Source: Alistipes sp. ZOR0009 (GTDB lineage Bacteria; Bacteroidota; Bacteroidia; Bacteroidales; ZOR0009). Taken from it: 49,558 nucleotides of DNA. Each line of letters begins with the position of its first letter. The first letter of the stretch is position 1. The stretch spans positions 1 to 49,558 of the forward strand of contig NZ_JTLD01000013.1 of assembly GCF_000798815.1 (NCBI RefSeq), in the 5' to 3' direction. Shown piece after piece: positions 1 through 8,167 of the stretch. The position numbers and the translations under genes are program-made. A model generated the notes under the pieces. It saw nothing but the letters and a program-made list of their open reading frames with translations. It made no database searches and had not been told where the DNA came from.

Positions 1-124
1 TTTTTTTTCGACACCCCAATAAGGACTAAATGAAAAAAGAAAACAGGCGTTAGCTGACAGCTACGACCAGCAAGATTGAGTAGATTAAGAGTATGGAAGC
101 AGAAATAGCAATTTAGCCTAAGAT

Positions 125-370
125 GAAAGCGCTGCAGACGATGCTGCAATGAAATAGCTGCTAAGTGCTGGTTCTGCTAATCGTAATGTAGGCTTCGCTA
201 ACCATACTGTAATACCCGATTAACCACCATGTAATGCCAGCAAAGGGTGCTGCAACGTAAGTTTACGGCTATGTAACGGTTGCCAACGACATTGTAATGG
301 CTGACAAATAACATTTCACCTCCGTGTAGCTGCATTGTAATGGCTGACTAACGACATTGTACGCCAAGCA
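125..370. repeat. Degenerate intergenic array, period about 21-22 bp (array A)
   Basis: A recurring core GTAAtGgc-like motif is found at 209, 231, 252 (as GCAACG), 273, 294, 337 and 359. The steps are 21 or 22 bases, with one weak copy near 316. The best-conserved copies read ATTGTAATGGCTGA. The period is clear but the copies are much more diverged than in the other arrays of this window, and there are one-base slips. No reading frame of note spans it. The rest of positions 1-634 shows no gene, RNA or mobile element that I can support. The array lies upstream of the DUF4403 lipoprotein gene. Confidence 0.5.
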
Positions 371-634
371 GCCCGCCCTGCAACATAGCCTGACACCAGA
401 ACGAAATAACGCCCTCCGCCTGTTTTTTTAGCCGCCGCCAATGCAGTAGCTACAGAAAAGCGCGAGCATACAGCACCAGCAGCTTACCCTTGAAGTGCTA
501 AGAACGTTACAATACCAGAAATTGACTGCCATTAAAATCAGGCTTCTGACTTGCTGAGAGGCTAATCATCTTGTCCGTACATTTTTCTTAACTCCTTTTA
601 AGAAGAAAAGGGAACAGCGGGTTTCTGTATTAGC

Positions 635-642
635 TAACTTTG
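635..642 (+). promoter_or_regulatory. Bacteroidota -7 box for the DUF4403 gene
   Basis: TAACTTTG is a perfect match to TAnnTTTG and ends 27 bases before the ATG at 670. No good TTTG is seen at the -33 position, so this rests on the -7 box only. Confidence 0.5.
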
Positions 643-669
643 CCCGATAACCATTCAAAATAAATTGAA

Positions 670-2061
670 ATGCAACTAAGGAACTACTTTAAGCTGCTTC
701 TTCTTTCTGCGGCAGGTATCTTTGTGCAAGGGTGCTCGTCTACGTCCCACATTCCAAGACCAACCGAAGGCTACGGCAATTTCGACTATAAGCCAACATC
801 TTCTGTAGTTAGCGTACCTATTGCGCTAAGCGAGAAGGTTCTTAACGCAAAAATCAACGCGGAAATCAACGGTCTTTTGTACGAAGACAACAACATGAAC
901 GATGATAACATGATGGTGAAGGTTTGGAAGGCGCAGCCTATCCAAGTTTCGCTTAATGGCATGTCTATAGACTATAAGATACCGTTGAAGCTTTGGCTAA
1001 AAGGCGGATTCACCAAGTTGGGAATTACCGTAGCAAAGGATGTTGAGCTGCAGATTGCGCTTAAGTACCGCACCTCTTTGGCTATTGCACCCGATTGGAC
1101 CATCAATTCGAAGACCGTATCAACCGGTTTTGAGTGGATTACCAACCCAGAGGTAAGCATGGCAGGCTTTAAGGTACCCGTTAAGCTGGTTGCCGACAAG
1201 GTTGTTAACGGAATGCAGGGCCGCGTTTGCTCGGAAATTGACGGGCAGATAAAGTCACAGTTTAACGTAAAGACGCTTATGGGCGATGCTTGGCGTCAAA
1301 TTCAGCAGCCTATACTTATTAATAAGGACTACAACGTTTGGCTAAAGGTTACGCCAAGCGAAATTACCGCTACCCCATTTGTTACCCGCAACGGGATTAT
1401 CAGCTCGGCTGTTGGCGTTAAATCAGAGACTGAAGTTTTGATATCACCTAAATCTCCAGCCTATACCCCAGTAGCAAAGCTGCCTAACTTCCGTGTTGTT
1501 CCCAAGTCGGACGGCTCATTTACCTTTAACCTTTGGACTGACATCCCTTATAGCGAAGCGGAGCAGATGGCCATTAAGGAAGTTAAGGGGAAAACCTTTA
1601 GCTCTGGAAGCAAGAAAGTTACCGTTAACGGAATTAAGATTTACGGAAGCAACGGAAAGACCATTGTTGCCGCAGATCTTACCGGAAGCTTTAATGGTAC
1701 CATCTACTTTGCTGGAGTACCCTTCTACAACCATGAGAAGAAGACGGTAGAGGTGAAGGATCTTGATTTTGAGATGCAAACTAAGAATATTCTTTTCAAG
1801 AGTGCAGCGTGGCTGTTTAAGAGCACCATTAAGGATGCCCTTAAAGAAAACATGGTTTTCCCTGTTACCAGCTACTTTAACACTGCGAAGAACATGGCTA
1901 ACGCCAGCTTAAAGAATAACAAATCGGTAAAAGAGGTAACCATCAACGGAGTGGTTGATCAAATTGACATTCAGGATATCTTCCTTACCGACAAATCTTT
2001 TAAGGTTTTAGGTATTGCCAAAGGCAAGCTTAACATCTCGTTAGACGGTCTTAACTTTTAG
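670..2061 (+). CDS. DUF4403 family lipoprotein
   Basis: 463 residues. The N-terminus is a lipoprotein signal peptide: a short positive stretch, a hydrophobic run, then a lipobox with the lipidated Cys at about residue 22 (FVQGCSS). The mature part matches the DUF4403 family of Bacteroidota, which is about this length: paired beta-rich halves that begin with a segment of the type PIALSEKVLNAKINAEING and carry repeated K/W-rich amphipathic strands. The protein should sit in the periplasm or on the outer membrane. No enzymatic motif is visible and the function is unknown. The gene stands alone, with its own -7 box (635-642) and a strong terminator. The resemblance to tubular lipid-binding folds is only an impression. 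Confidence 0.85.
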   Translation: MQLRNYFKLLLLSAAGIFVQGCSSTSHIPRPTEGYGNFDYKPTSSVVSVPIALSEKVLNAKINAEINGLLYEDNNMNDDNMMVKVWKAQPIQVSLNGMSIDYKIPLKLWLKGGFTKLGITVAKDVELQIALKYRTSLAIAPDWTINSKTVSTGFEWITNPEVSMAGFKVPVKLVADKVVNGMQGRVCSEIDGQIKSQFNVKTLMGDAWRQIQQPILINKDYNVWLKVTPSEITATPFVTRNGIISSAVGVKSETEVLISPKSPAYTPVAKLPNFRVVPKSDGSFTFNLWTDIPYSEAEQMAIKEVKGKTFSSGSKKVTVNGIKIYGSNGKTIVAADLTGSFNGTIYFAGVPFYNHEKKTVEVKDLDFEMQTKNILFKSAAWLFKSTIKDALKENMVFPVTSYFNTAKNMANASLKNNKSVKEVTINGVVDQIDIQDIFLTDKSFKVLGIAKGKLNISLDGLNF

Positions 2062-2078
2062 ATAATAATTCTGTGTTT

Positions 2079-2119
2079 AAAGGGCATTTCCTGTAAAAAG
2101 GAGGTGCCCTTTATTTTTT
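2079..2119 (+). terminator. Rho-independent terminator after the DUF4403 gene
   Basis: AAAGGGCA and TGCCCTTT form the outer stem and CCT/AGG pairs inside it. The hairpin ends at 2112 and is followed by ATTTTTT. Confidence 0.85.
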
Positions 2120-2364
2120 CTAGCGCTATACTCGGGCTTTACTTTCATTCAATCCTCGCTCCTCCCCTTTTATTATCAATCAAATCTCCCTATCTTAGGA
2201 GGAGTAATCCAATGGCCGTCGAGAAAAGAAGCGCGTTAGCCCCTGCTGCTTCAGCAAATGAAGCACACCAAGCAGCGATGGGCAGGCTGTGTTGCCAAGC
2301 AAAACAGCAGTAACTCGAATCTCCCTTTTAGTATGACGGTCTGGCATATAATCCTCTTTTTGTA

Positions 2365-4146
2365 ATGCAACAAAAGCTATCGTCGTACCAGCGGTTTTTA
2401 ATACTGAAACTAAAAAAGCTATCCAACAAGCAGCTGATGCTAATATTTAGCATCCTGACAGGAGTTATCTGTGGATTTGCGGCCATTTCCATCAAGTGGC
2501 TTATCCATTTTGTAGAGACAACGCTGGTGAGCTGGATTCCTATAGAGAAAGGGAGCATCCTGCTTTTTGCCTACCCTATGGTTGGTATTCTGCTAACCAT
2601 TCTGTTTGTTCGCTACTTTGTGAAAGATGATATTGGGCATGGCGTAACCAAGGTGCTCTACGCCATATCGAGGCGAAACTCTAAAATAAAGAGGCATAAC
2701 ATGTACACCTCGATGATTGCCAGCTCGCTTACCATTGGTATGGGAGGATCTGTTGGAGCAGAGGGGCCGATTGTGATGACAGGTGCGGCCATAGGCTCGA
2801 ACATTGGCCAGTTTTTTAGGGTAGACTACCGGATGATTACGCTGCTTTTAGGAGCAGGAACAGCGGGAGCCATTGCAGGCGCCTTTGGTGCTCCGCTTGC
2901 AGGGATGATTTTTACGCTAGAGGTGCTGATGCTCGATCTTACCATGGCTGCGGTTATTCCTTTGCTCCTTTCGACGGTAAGTGCGGTAAGCATTACCTAC
3001 GTTTTTATCGGTTCCTTTCTGGTATTTCCTGAAAAAGTAATCGTAAACTTTTCGGTTTACAACATTCCCTACTACATCATTCTGGGTATATTTTGTGGAG
3101 CCATAGCACTCTACTTTACCTGGGGTTCTCTGAAGATAGAATCGTTTTTTAAGCGTCAGCAGAGCATTACCAAGCGCCTTTTGATAGGAGGCACGCTGCT
3201 TGGTATCATGATTATGCTCTTTCCCTCGCTATACGGAGAGGGCTACGAACCCATTGGCAAGCTACTTTCGCTAGACCACCATTCGCTCTTTGAGCGCACC
3301 CTATACTACGGGCTGCGCAATGAGACGTGGGCGCTACTGCTAATACCGATTGCCATTATAGCGCTTAAGATTCCGGCCATGGCCTGCACGTTTGGGGCAG
3401 GTGGCGTTGGAGGTATTTTTGCGCCAAGCCTCTTTGTTGGAGGTTTTGCGGGCTTCTTTATTGCAACATCGCTTAACGTATTCTTTGGGTTAAACCTGCC
3501 TGTTGGAAACTTTACGCTGGTAGGCATGGCAGGCGTGCTTGCTGGAGTTATGCATGCCCCCCTAACGGGGATATTTCTGATTGCAGAGATTACAGGAGGA
3601 TATCAGCTCTTTATTCCGCTAATGATAACGGCAGCACTAGCCTATACCACCGTTTATAGCAGAAACAAGCACTCGCTTTACACGCTACGATTGGCGCAGA
3701 CTGGAGATTTGATTACGCACCATAAGGATAAGGCGGCAATAACCGTAATGACGCTTAACGAGGTTATAGAGCGAGACTTCTGCCCTATTGAAGTTAACGC
3801 TACACTAGGGGAGCTTGTTGTCACCATTGCCAAATCGAAGCGGAACCTTTTTCCCGTGCTAAACGAGAAGCAGCAGCTGCAGGGTATTGTGCTGTTGGAT
3901 GACATTCGTCAGCTTATGTTTGACCAGTCGAAATACGAGACGGTCTTTGTGAGAGAGCTGATGGCTACTCCTCCTGATTATATTGTTGACAATGAAGCAA
4001 TGGAGGTGGTATTCGAAAAGATGGAATACTCAGGAGCATGGAACTTACCCGTTATTGACGAAGATCAGCGCTACGTAGGATTCATATCCCGCTCTAAGAT
4101 CTTATCTATCTACCGAAAAAAGCTGGTTGAACTCTCGGACGATTAA
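2365..4146 (+). CDS. ClC family chloride channel/transporter with CBS pair
   Basis: 593 residues. The first ~440 residues are a many-pass membrane domain with the ClC signatures: GSVGAEGP around residues 129-135, whose E133 corresponds to the gating glutamate of ClC exchangers, and GGIFAPSLF near residue 350, the GxFxP anion-binding loop. The usual first motif GSGIP is replaced by GHGVTKV near residue 91, as in many prokaryotic ClC proteins of the CBS-bearing subgroup. Residues ~455-590 form two CBS domains, likely sensing adenine nucleotides. Presence of the gating Glu favours a Cl-/H+ exchanger over a pure channel, by inference. A DUF1801 gene begins 14 bases downstream and may be co-transcribed. 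Confidence 0.93.
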   Translation: MQQKLSSYQRFLILKLKKLSNKQLMLIFSILTGVICGFAAISIKWLIHFVETTLVSWIPIEKGSILLFAYPMVGILLTILFVRYFVKDDIGHGVTKVLYAISRRNSKIKRHNMYTSMIASSLTIGMGGSVGAEGPIVMTGAAIGSNIGQFFRVDYRMITLLLGAGTAGAIAGAFGAPLAGMIFTLEVLMLDLTMAAVIPLLLSTVSAVSITYVFIGSFLVFPEKVIVNFSVYNIPYYIILGIFCGAIALYFTWGSLKIESFFKRQQSITKRLLIGGTLLGIMIMLFPSLYGEGYEPIGKLLSLDHHSLFERTLYYGLRNETWALLLIPIAIIALKIPAMACTFGAGGVGGIFAPSLFVGGFAGFFIATSLNVFFGLNLPVGNFTLVGMAGVLAGVMHAPLTGIFLIAEITGGYQLFIPLMITAALAYTTVYSRNKHSLYTLRLAQTGDLITHHKDKAAITVMTLNEVIERDFCPIEVNATLGELVVTIAKSKRNLFPVLNEKQQLQGIVLLDDIRQLMFDQSKYETVFVRELMATPPDYIVDNEAMEVVFEKMEYSGAWNLPVIDEDQRYVGFISRSKILSIYRKKLVELSDD

Positions 4147-4160
4147 CCCACAGGCTTACT

Positions 4161-4592
4161 ATGGCAAAGGAAAACAAGTATCAGAATGTAAGTTTTAGTA
4201 GCGTTGAAGAGATGCTGGAGCATATACCTGAGAATGAACGGCTGGTGGTTGAGCTGCTAAGACGTATCGTTACGGATTGCATGCCGCATTGCTCGGAAAA
4301 GCTGATGTTCAACATCCCGTCGTACAAGCAACACTACAGCGTTTGCTTCATTTGGCCATCGGCGGTAAAATGGGGAAAGGTACCACGGGAAGGAGTTCGG
4401 TTTGGCTTTATGCGAGGAGACTTACTAAACGATGATGGGACATATCTGCAAAGAGACGGACGAAAGCAGGTGTACTGCCGCGATTTTTTCGGAGTAAACG
4501 ATGTGGATATCGACCTGCTAAAATCGTATATCTACGAAGCAGCAGCTGTAGACGAGCAGCTTTACCTAAGCAAACGTGCGAAAAAGCGGTAG
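4161..4592 (+). CDS. DUF1801 domain-containing protein
   Basis: 143 residues, a typical length for the family. The pattern of a helical start (EEMLEHIPENERLVVELLRR), then CSEKLMFNIPSYK, a central strand with the aromatic segment VCFIWPSAV, and a later VRFGFMRG is characteristic of the YdhG/DUF1801 fold. This small alpha/beta protein has no established biochemical role. It is cytosolic: no signal peptide or membrane segment. The start lies 14 bases after the ClC stop codon, which suggests one transcript. There is no functional reason to link the two. Confidence 0.8.
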   Translation: MAKENKYQNVSFSSVEEMLEHIPENERLVVELLRRIVTDCMPHCSEKLMFNIPSYKQHYSVCFIWPSAVKWGKVPREGVRFGFMRGDLLNDDGTYLQRDGRKQVYCRDFFGVNDVDIDLLKSYIYEAAAVDEQLYLSKRAKKR

Positions 4593-4653
4593 TTATCAGT
4601 TCTTTTACGGAAATCAATCATTTTCCTGCTATTAAATACCATATTACATCTTT

Positions 4654-4680
4654 TTTGGAAGTCTTATTTATATATCTTTA
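4654..4680 (+). promoter_or_regulatory. Possible promoter of glyA
   Basis: TATCTTTA at 4673-4680 matches seven of eight positions of TAnnTTTG. A T-rich element ending in TTTG lies at 4654-4657, but the 15-base gap to the -7 box is shorter than the usual 19-21, so this is tentative. Confidence 0.35.
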
Positions 4681-4707
4681 ACCCGCAAATAACTAAAAAA
4701 ACGTATT

Positions 4708-5988
4708 ATGGTTCGCGACACACAAATATTCGACCTTATTGCTAAGGAACGCGAAAGACAAACGCACGGTATTGAACTTATTGCATCTGAAAACTTCGTT
4801 TCAGACCAAGTTATGCAGGCAATGGGCTCTGTGCTTACCAATAAATATGCAGAAGGATACCCAGGAGCACGCTACTATGGTGGATGCCAAGTAGTAGATA
4901 TCGTTGAGCAGCTTGCCATCGATCGTCTGAAAGAGGTTTACGGAGCAGAGTATGCAAACGTACAACCACACTCTGGAGCACAGGCAAACATGGCCGTATT
5001 TATGGCTTGCCTTAAGCCAGGAGATACCTTTATGGGATTAGACCTAGCTCATGGTGGCCACCTTTCGCACGGTTCGCCTGTAAACATGTCTGGGTTTATG
5101 TACAACCCTATTGGCTACAAGGTGAACGAAGAGGATGGCATGGTTAACTACGATGAGATGGAGCGCCTTGCGCTTGAGCACAAGCCAAAGATGATTATTG
5201 GTGGAGCATCAGCCTACTCTCGTGAGTGGAACTACAAGCGTATGCGCGAGATTGCAGATAAGGTAGGCGCTATCTTTATGGTAGACATGGCTCACCCTGC
5301 AGGTCTTATCGCAGCTGGTCTTCTTGACAACCCCGTTAAGTATGCCCACATTGTTACCTCAACAACCCACAAAACCCTTCGTGGACCACGTGGTGGTATC
5401 ATCCTTATGGGTAAGGACTTCGAAAACCCATTTGGTTTGAAGACTCCTAAGGGCGAAATCAAGATGATGTCTGCTGTTCTTAACAGCTCTGTATTCCCTG
5501 GTATTCAAGGTGGACCACTAGAGCATGTTATCGCTGCTAAGGCTGTAGCTTTTGGCGAAGCTTTAACTCCAGAATACAAGGTATACCAAGATCAGGTGAA
5601 GAGAAATGCTGCCGTTCTTGCTAAAACCTTTGTAGACATGGGCTACAAGGTGATTTCTAACGGTACCGATAACCACCTTATGCTTATCGACCTTCGCACC
5701 AAGTATCCAAACATTACCGGAAAGCAGGTTGAGAATACGCTTGTTAAGGCTGATATCACCATTAACAAGAACATGGTTCCTTACGATTCTCGCTCGCCAT
5801 TTACTACCTCTGGTATTCGTGTTGGTGCGCCAGCAATCACCACTCGTGGCTTAAAGGAAGAGCACATGCCACTTATCGTTGAGTATATCGATGCGGTTAT
5901 TGCCAACTTCGAGAACGAAACTAAGATTGGTGCTGTACGTACCGAAGTTAACAAGCTAATGCAGGATCTACCACTTTTTGCTTGGTAG
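4708..5988 (+). CDS. glyA: Serine hydroxymethyltransferase
   Basis: 426 residues, the normal bacterial length. This PLP enzyme interconverts serine and glycine while loading or unloading a one-carbon unit on tetrahydrofolate. The PLP-binding lysine is K222 in the signature [14 protein letters not shown]. The N-terminal IELIASENF and the [15 protein letters not shown] segment (residues ~45-59) that lines the active site are intact. The ATG start matches the family N-terminus (D.qIfdLI..E..RQ). It is a monocistronic unit with a possible promoter at 4654-4680 and a terminator at 6015-6043. Confidence 0.98.
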   Translation: MVRDTQIFDLIAKERERQTHGIELIASENFVSDQVMQAMGSVLTNKYAEGYPGARYYGGCQVVDIVEQLAIDRLKEVYGAEYANVQPHSGAQANMAVFMACLKPGDTFMGLDLAHGGHLSHGSPVNMSGFMYNPIGYKVNEEDGMVNYDEMERLALEHKPKMIIGGASAYSREWNYKRMREIADKVGAIFMVDMAHPAGLIAAGLLDNPVKYAHIVTSTTHKTLRGPRGGIILMGKDFENPFGLKTPKGEIKMMSAVLNSSVFPGIQGGPLEHVIAAKAVAFGEALTPEYKVYQDQVKRNAAVLAKTFVDMGYKVISNGTDNHLMLIDLRTKYPNITGKQVENTLVKADITINKNMVPYDSRSPFTTSGIRVGAPAITTRGLKEEHMPLIVEYIDAVIANFENETKIGAVRTEVNKLMQDLPLFAW

Positions 5989-6014
5989 TAAACTCCTATA
6001 TTGCTAGATAATTT

Positions 6015-6043
6015 AAAGGCTACTCCGCAAGGAGTGGCCTTTT
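6015..6043 (+). terminator. Terminator after glyA
   Basis: AAAGGCTACTCC pairs with GGAGTGGCCTTT across a GCAA tetraloop, followed by TTTT-rich sequence. Confidence 0.85.
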
Positions 6044-6060
6044 CTTTTACTTGATATTTA

Positions 6061-6068
6061 TACTTTTG
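6061..6068 (+). promoter_or_regulatory. -7 box for the small membrane protein cluster
   Basis: TACTTTTG is a perfect TAnnTTTG, 28 bases before the ATG at 6097. No convincing -33 element at the right distance. Confidence 0.45.
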
Positions 6069-6096
6069 AAGTAAGCATCGAATTAAATATTAAAAT

Positions 6097-6270
6097 ATGA
6101 ATGTCATGAGATGGGTTGTGGCTGCGCTTTTTATCGTTTTACTCATTTATTGGACCGTGTTTACCAACGGACGAAACGGCTACATCAATAGCGCCATTGG
6201 GGCACTATCTGCTGCCAGCATTGCCTATCTATACGTTAAGGATATAAGGCATCATCGAAATAAAAAGTAA
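6097..6270 (+). CDS. Small two-helix membrane protein
   Basis: 57 residues, starting MNVMRWVVAALFIV and ending RHHRNKK. There are two hydrophobic stretches (about residues 6-21 and 32-47) separated by a short polar turn TNGRNGYIN, and the tail is strongly basic, so the tail is expected in the cytoplasm. No recognised family. It is the first of three consecutive small genes on this strand and follows a perfect -7 box. The second helix pattern (W..L.a.S.a...Yd.y..Rk) resembles that of the next gene, so the two may be diverged paralogues. Confidence 0.6.
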   Translation: MNVMRWVVAALFIVLLIYWTVFTNGRNGYINSAIGALSAASIAYLYVKDIRHHRNKK

Positions 6271-6293
6271 ATTTGCAGCAAAACAATGCTGAT

Positions 6294-6470
6294 ATGATGA
6301 AGTACGTTAGGCATGCGCTGGTAGGTATTAGCTGCATCCTGTTTCTTTACCTGCTGCTATTTACCGACGCCTCCTTTTCGGGGAATACCCTTTTGTGGTC
6401 GGTGCTATTGGCTATATCGGTTGCCGTGTTTGGGTACGATTACTACCGCTACCGAAAAACAAGAAGGTAA
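6294..6470 (+). CDS. Small two-helix membrane protein, possible paralogue of the preceding gene
   Basis: 58 residues from the ATG at 6294 (a second ATG follows directly). An upstream TTG at 6273 is in frame but gives a polar, non-conserved-looking leader, so ATG is preferred. Two hydrophobic spans (about residues 8-24 and 32-47) flank a short loop FTDASFSGN. The C-terminus is basic (YYRYRKTRR). Layout and size mirror the preceding 57-residue protein: helix, FTxxxxxG loop, helix, basic tail. The start lies 23 bases after the previous stop. Function unknown; a membrane role is inferred from the hydrophobic profile alone. Confidence 0.6.
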   Translation: MMKYVRHALVGISCILFLYLLLFTDASFSGNTLLWSVLLAISVAVFGYDYYRYRKTRR

Positions 6471-6488
6471 CCACTACTATAAACCCTT

Positions 6489-6830
6489 ATGATTATGGAG
6501 AAAGAGAAAAAATATTCATGTCCCCAGTGCGGCGCCAAAGTTTCGTTGGGGTACGCCTTTACGATTGCAGATAACAAGCGCTATGTTTGCCAAAAATGCG
6601 GAACGCATTCGGTTCCCAAAACGGATAACATCGTTTACTACCGCATAGCCACCATCATCCTAACGCTGGTATTTATGCTTGCATACAACCATGTGGTATT
6701 TACAAAGATGGAGGTTGAGCGCTACCTTCCTAATCAGCTGATAATGCTTGCTGCCACCGCCGCGTTTTACCTTACCGTGGTTTACCTTTTAATTATACGC
6801 GTGGTAGCCATGAAGCGCTTTGGCGACTAG
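6489..6830 (+). CDS. Zinc-ribbon protein with two transmembrane helices
   Basis: 113 residues. The N-terminal 40 residues carry two CxxC knuckles (C11/C14 in CPQCG and C34/C37 in CQKCG), a rubredoxin-like zinc ribbon. Two membrane helices follow (about residues 51-68 and 81-103), and a short basic tail ends the protein. The double start MIM leaves a two-residue ambiguity. It is the third of three short genes in tandem, and its end overlaps by four bases the 3' end of the convergent AlbA_2 gene. Not assigned to a named family. A redox or nucleic-acid role for the ribbon cannot be deduced. Confidence 0.7.
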   Translation: MIMEKEKKYSCPQCGAKVSLGYAFTIADNKRYVCQKCGTHSVPKTDNIVYYRIATIILTLVFMLAYNHVVFTKMEVERYLPNQLIMLAATAAFYLTVVYLLIIRVVAMKRFGD

Positions 6831-7459
6831 TCGCTTTCGACAATGCTAAAGCGACTCTGCTCGTGGGTAGATTCGATTTTTATTACATTGATGGATAGTA
6901 GGTCGAGCACCAAACGCTCGGCCTCTTTTGTCGAGAGCTGCTGCTTTTTCCAAATCTTTGTAAAGGACAGAGGACCGGTTGCTGTTAGCAAATCGACCAG
7001 CTGCTGATGGCGATTGCCAAAGCTGACGGGACGAGGCTTAGAGCAAGACTGCCTAAGATACTTAGCATGTAGGTATCCGACCTTGATATTCTCGTCGGCA
7101 ATGCGAATGTAGGTGGTTGGTTTTCCCTCCTTATCGGGTGCCGAGTGCGGTTTTCGGGTGCTTTCCGCTATGATTATCTCCAAAACAACCTTCCCGTTAA
7201 CCTCCCATCTTTTTACATCAAAAGGAACCTCTGGCTTACAGAATACCTGAGCGGCTGTCTCAATCATGTAGTACTCCTCGTCGCTGTTTACGCCTGCTAT
7301 TCGTCCGTTATCTTTTACGCCAAGCAGCAAAGATCCACCCGAAGTGTTGGCAAACGCCGCCAACGAGCGAGCAATCTTCTTGGAGTCGGTTACCGCATAT
7401 TTAAAGTCGAGGTGCAAACCTTCGCCCTCGGATATTCGTTGAAGTAAGCTACTAGCCAC
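6827..7459 (-). CDS. AlbA_2 (Schlafen-like) domain protein, putative ATP-binding/transcriptional regulator
   Basis: 210 residues. Residues ~8-130 match the AlbA_2 / Schlafen-core family: GEGLHLDFK at the start, the AFANTSGGSLLLGVKDNG signature, then a strand bearing THIR-like TYIRI. The C-terminal ~70 residues (NRHQQLVDLLTATGPLSFTKIW...) look like a winged-helix domain, a common partner in putative transcription regulators of this family. It is cytosolic and follows the YbaN-like gene by 15 bases, so the two probably form an operon. Target unknown. The gene is convergent with, and overlaps by four bases, the zinc-ribbon gene. Confidence 0.8.
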   Translation of the reverse strand: MASSLLQRISEGEGLHLDFKYAVTDSKKIARSLAAFANTSGGSLLLGVKDNGRIAGVNSDEEYYMIETAAQVFCKPEVPFDVKRWEVNGKVVLEIIIAESTRKPHSAPDKEGKPTTYIRIADENIKVGYLHAKYLRQSCSKPRPVSFGNRHQQLVDLLTATGPLSFTKIWKKQQLSTKEAERLVLDLLSINVIKIESTHEQSRFSIVESD

Positions 7460-7474
7460 GGTTGAATTCTTTTA

Positions 7475-7834
7475 CTATTGAGGTTCCTTTATTCTCCACA
7501 CTACGCCTGTACCTATAACGCCAGCCGCAACAACAACAAGCCGAACAGGCCAGCTGTATATAAATAAGGATGTAGAGAGAATAATCATCATCCACATAAG
7601 AATGAAAATTCGATACTTGGATTTACGGCTAAGTCCCCTTTCGTAGTTGGCGATGTACCTTCCGAAGAAGGGGTTGCCTATCAGCTTTTGGTGCAGGCGT
7701 TCGCTGCTCCTGACGTAGAACCATGCAGCCAGCAGCACAAATGGTGTTGTTGGTAACCCGGGTACCACAATACCTACAATGCCACAACCGAGAGAGATGG
7801 TTCCTAAACCAACAAAAAGCACCTTCCGCATCAT
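7475..7834 (-). CDS. YbaN family (DUF454) inner membrane protein
   Basis: 119 residues from the ATG at 7834. A longer frame from 7909 exists, but a TATCTTTG box (7856-7863) lies inside that extension and the family normally begins a few residues before the first helix, as here (MMRKVLFVGLGT). Diagnostic DUF454 features are the GIVGIVVPGLPTTPFVLLAA segment after the first helix, the FYVRSSERLHQKL amphipathic stretch, the NPFFGRYIANYE motif, and a pair of C-terminal helices. The protein is membrane-embedded with unknown function. It is the likely first gene of a two-gene transcript with the AlbA_2 protein. Confidence 0.85.
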   Translation of the reverse strand: MMRKVLFVGLGTISLGCGIVGIVVPGLPTTPFVLLAAWFYVRSSERLHQKLIGNPFFGRYIANYERGLSRKSKYRIFILMWMMIILSTSLFIYSWPVRLVVVAAGVIGTGVVWRIKEPQ

Positions 7835-7855
7835 CCAGCTTCGAATATTAGGCAG

Positions 7856-7863
7856 CAAAGATA
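7856..7863 (-). promoter_or_regulatory. -7 box for the YbaN-like gene
   Basis: On the minus strand TATCTTTG is a perfect TAnnTTTG, about 22 bases before the preferred ATG. It supports the shorter start. Confidence 0.45.
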
Positions 7864-7971
7864 CAATAACCGCGAAAATGGCCGGGCATTTTACCTTCTT
7901 TAAACGCAAAAGAGAAGCGCTTACGGCAACAAATGCCCGCTTCCCTTTTAGCCTTTCTTAAAACAGGCCGC

Positions 7972-8002
7972 TTGTCAATCTCATTAATTGGCACTTACTT
8001 TG
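7972..8002 (+). promoter_or_regulatory. Possible promoter upstream of the MATE gene
   Basis: TTG at 7972-7974 and TTACTTTG at 7995-8002 (seven of eight to TAnnTTTG) are separated by 20 bases, the expected spacing. This would give a leader of about 155 bases before the MATE ATG. Confidence 0.45.
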
Positions 8003-8167
8003 CAATCCGTAATATTTAACGGGCGACTCGTAGAATTTCTGGAACTTTTAGCAGCCGTTTCTCACCTTGAAACCCATCTCCGCCAGGACGATGTTCAAGT
8101 GGTAAAAGTTCTCTTCGAGGGCAAGGTCTCGCTCAAGAAAATCACTTTACTAAAAAAAATAGTATGA
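7988..8167 (+). other. Possible short reading frame coupled to the MATE gene, start uncertain
   Basis: A stop-free frame of up to 59 codons ends with TGA overlapping the MATE ATG as ATGA, the classic coupling arrangement. Its translation looks protein-like: amphipathic helix RLVEFLELLAAVSHLE, then a strand-like VQVVKVLFEGKV and a basic tail LKKITLLKKIV. It has no ATG. TTG codons at 7988 and 8000 are in frame, but both would lie within the promoter proposed at 7972-8002. Either that promoter or this gene is wrong, or this is a gene remnant. No family recognised. Confidence 0.25.
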
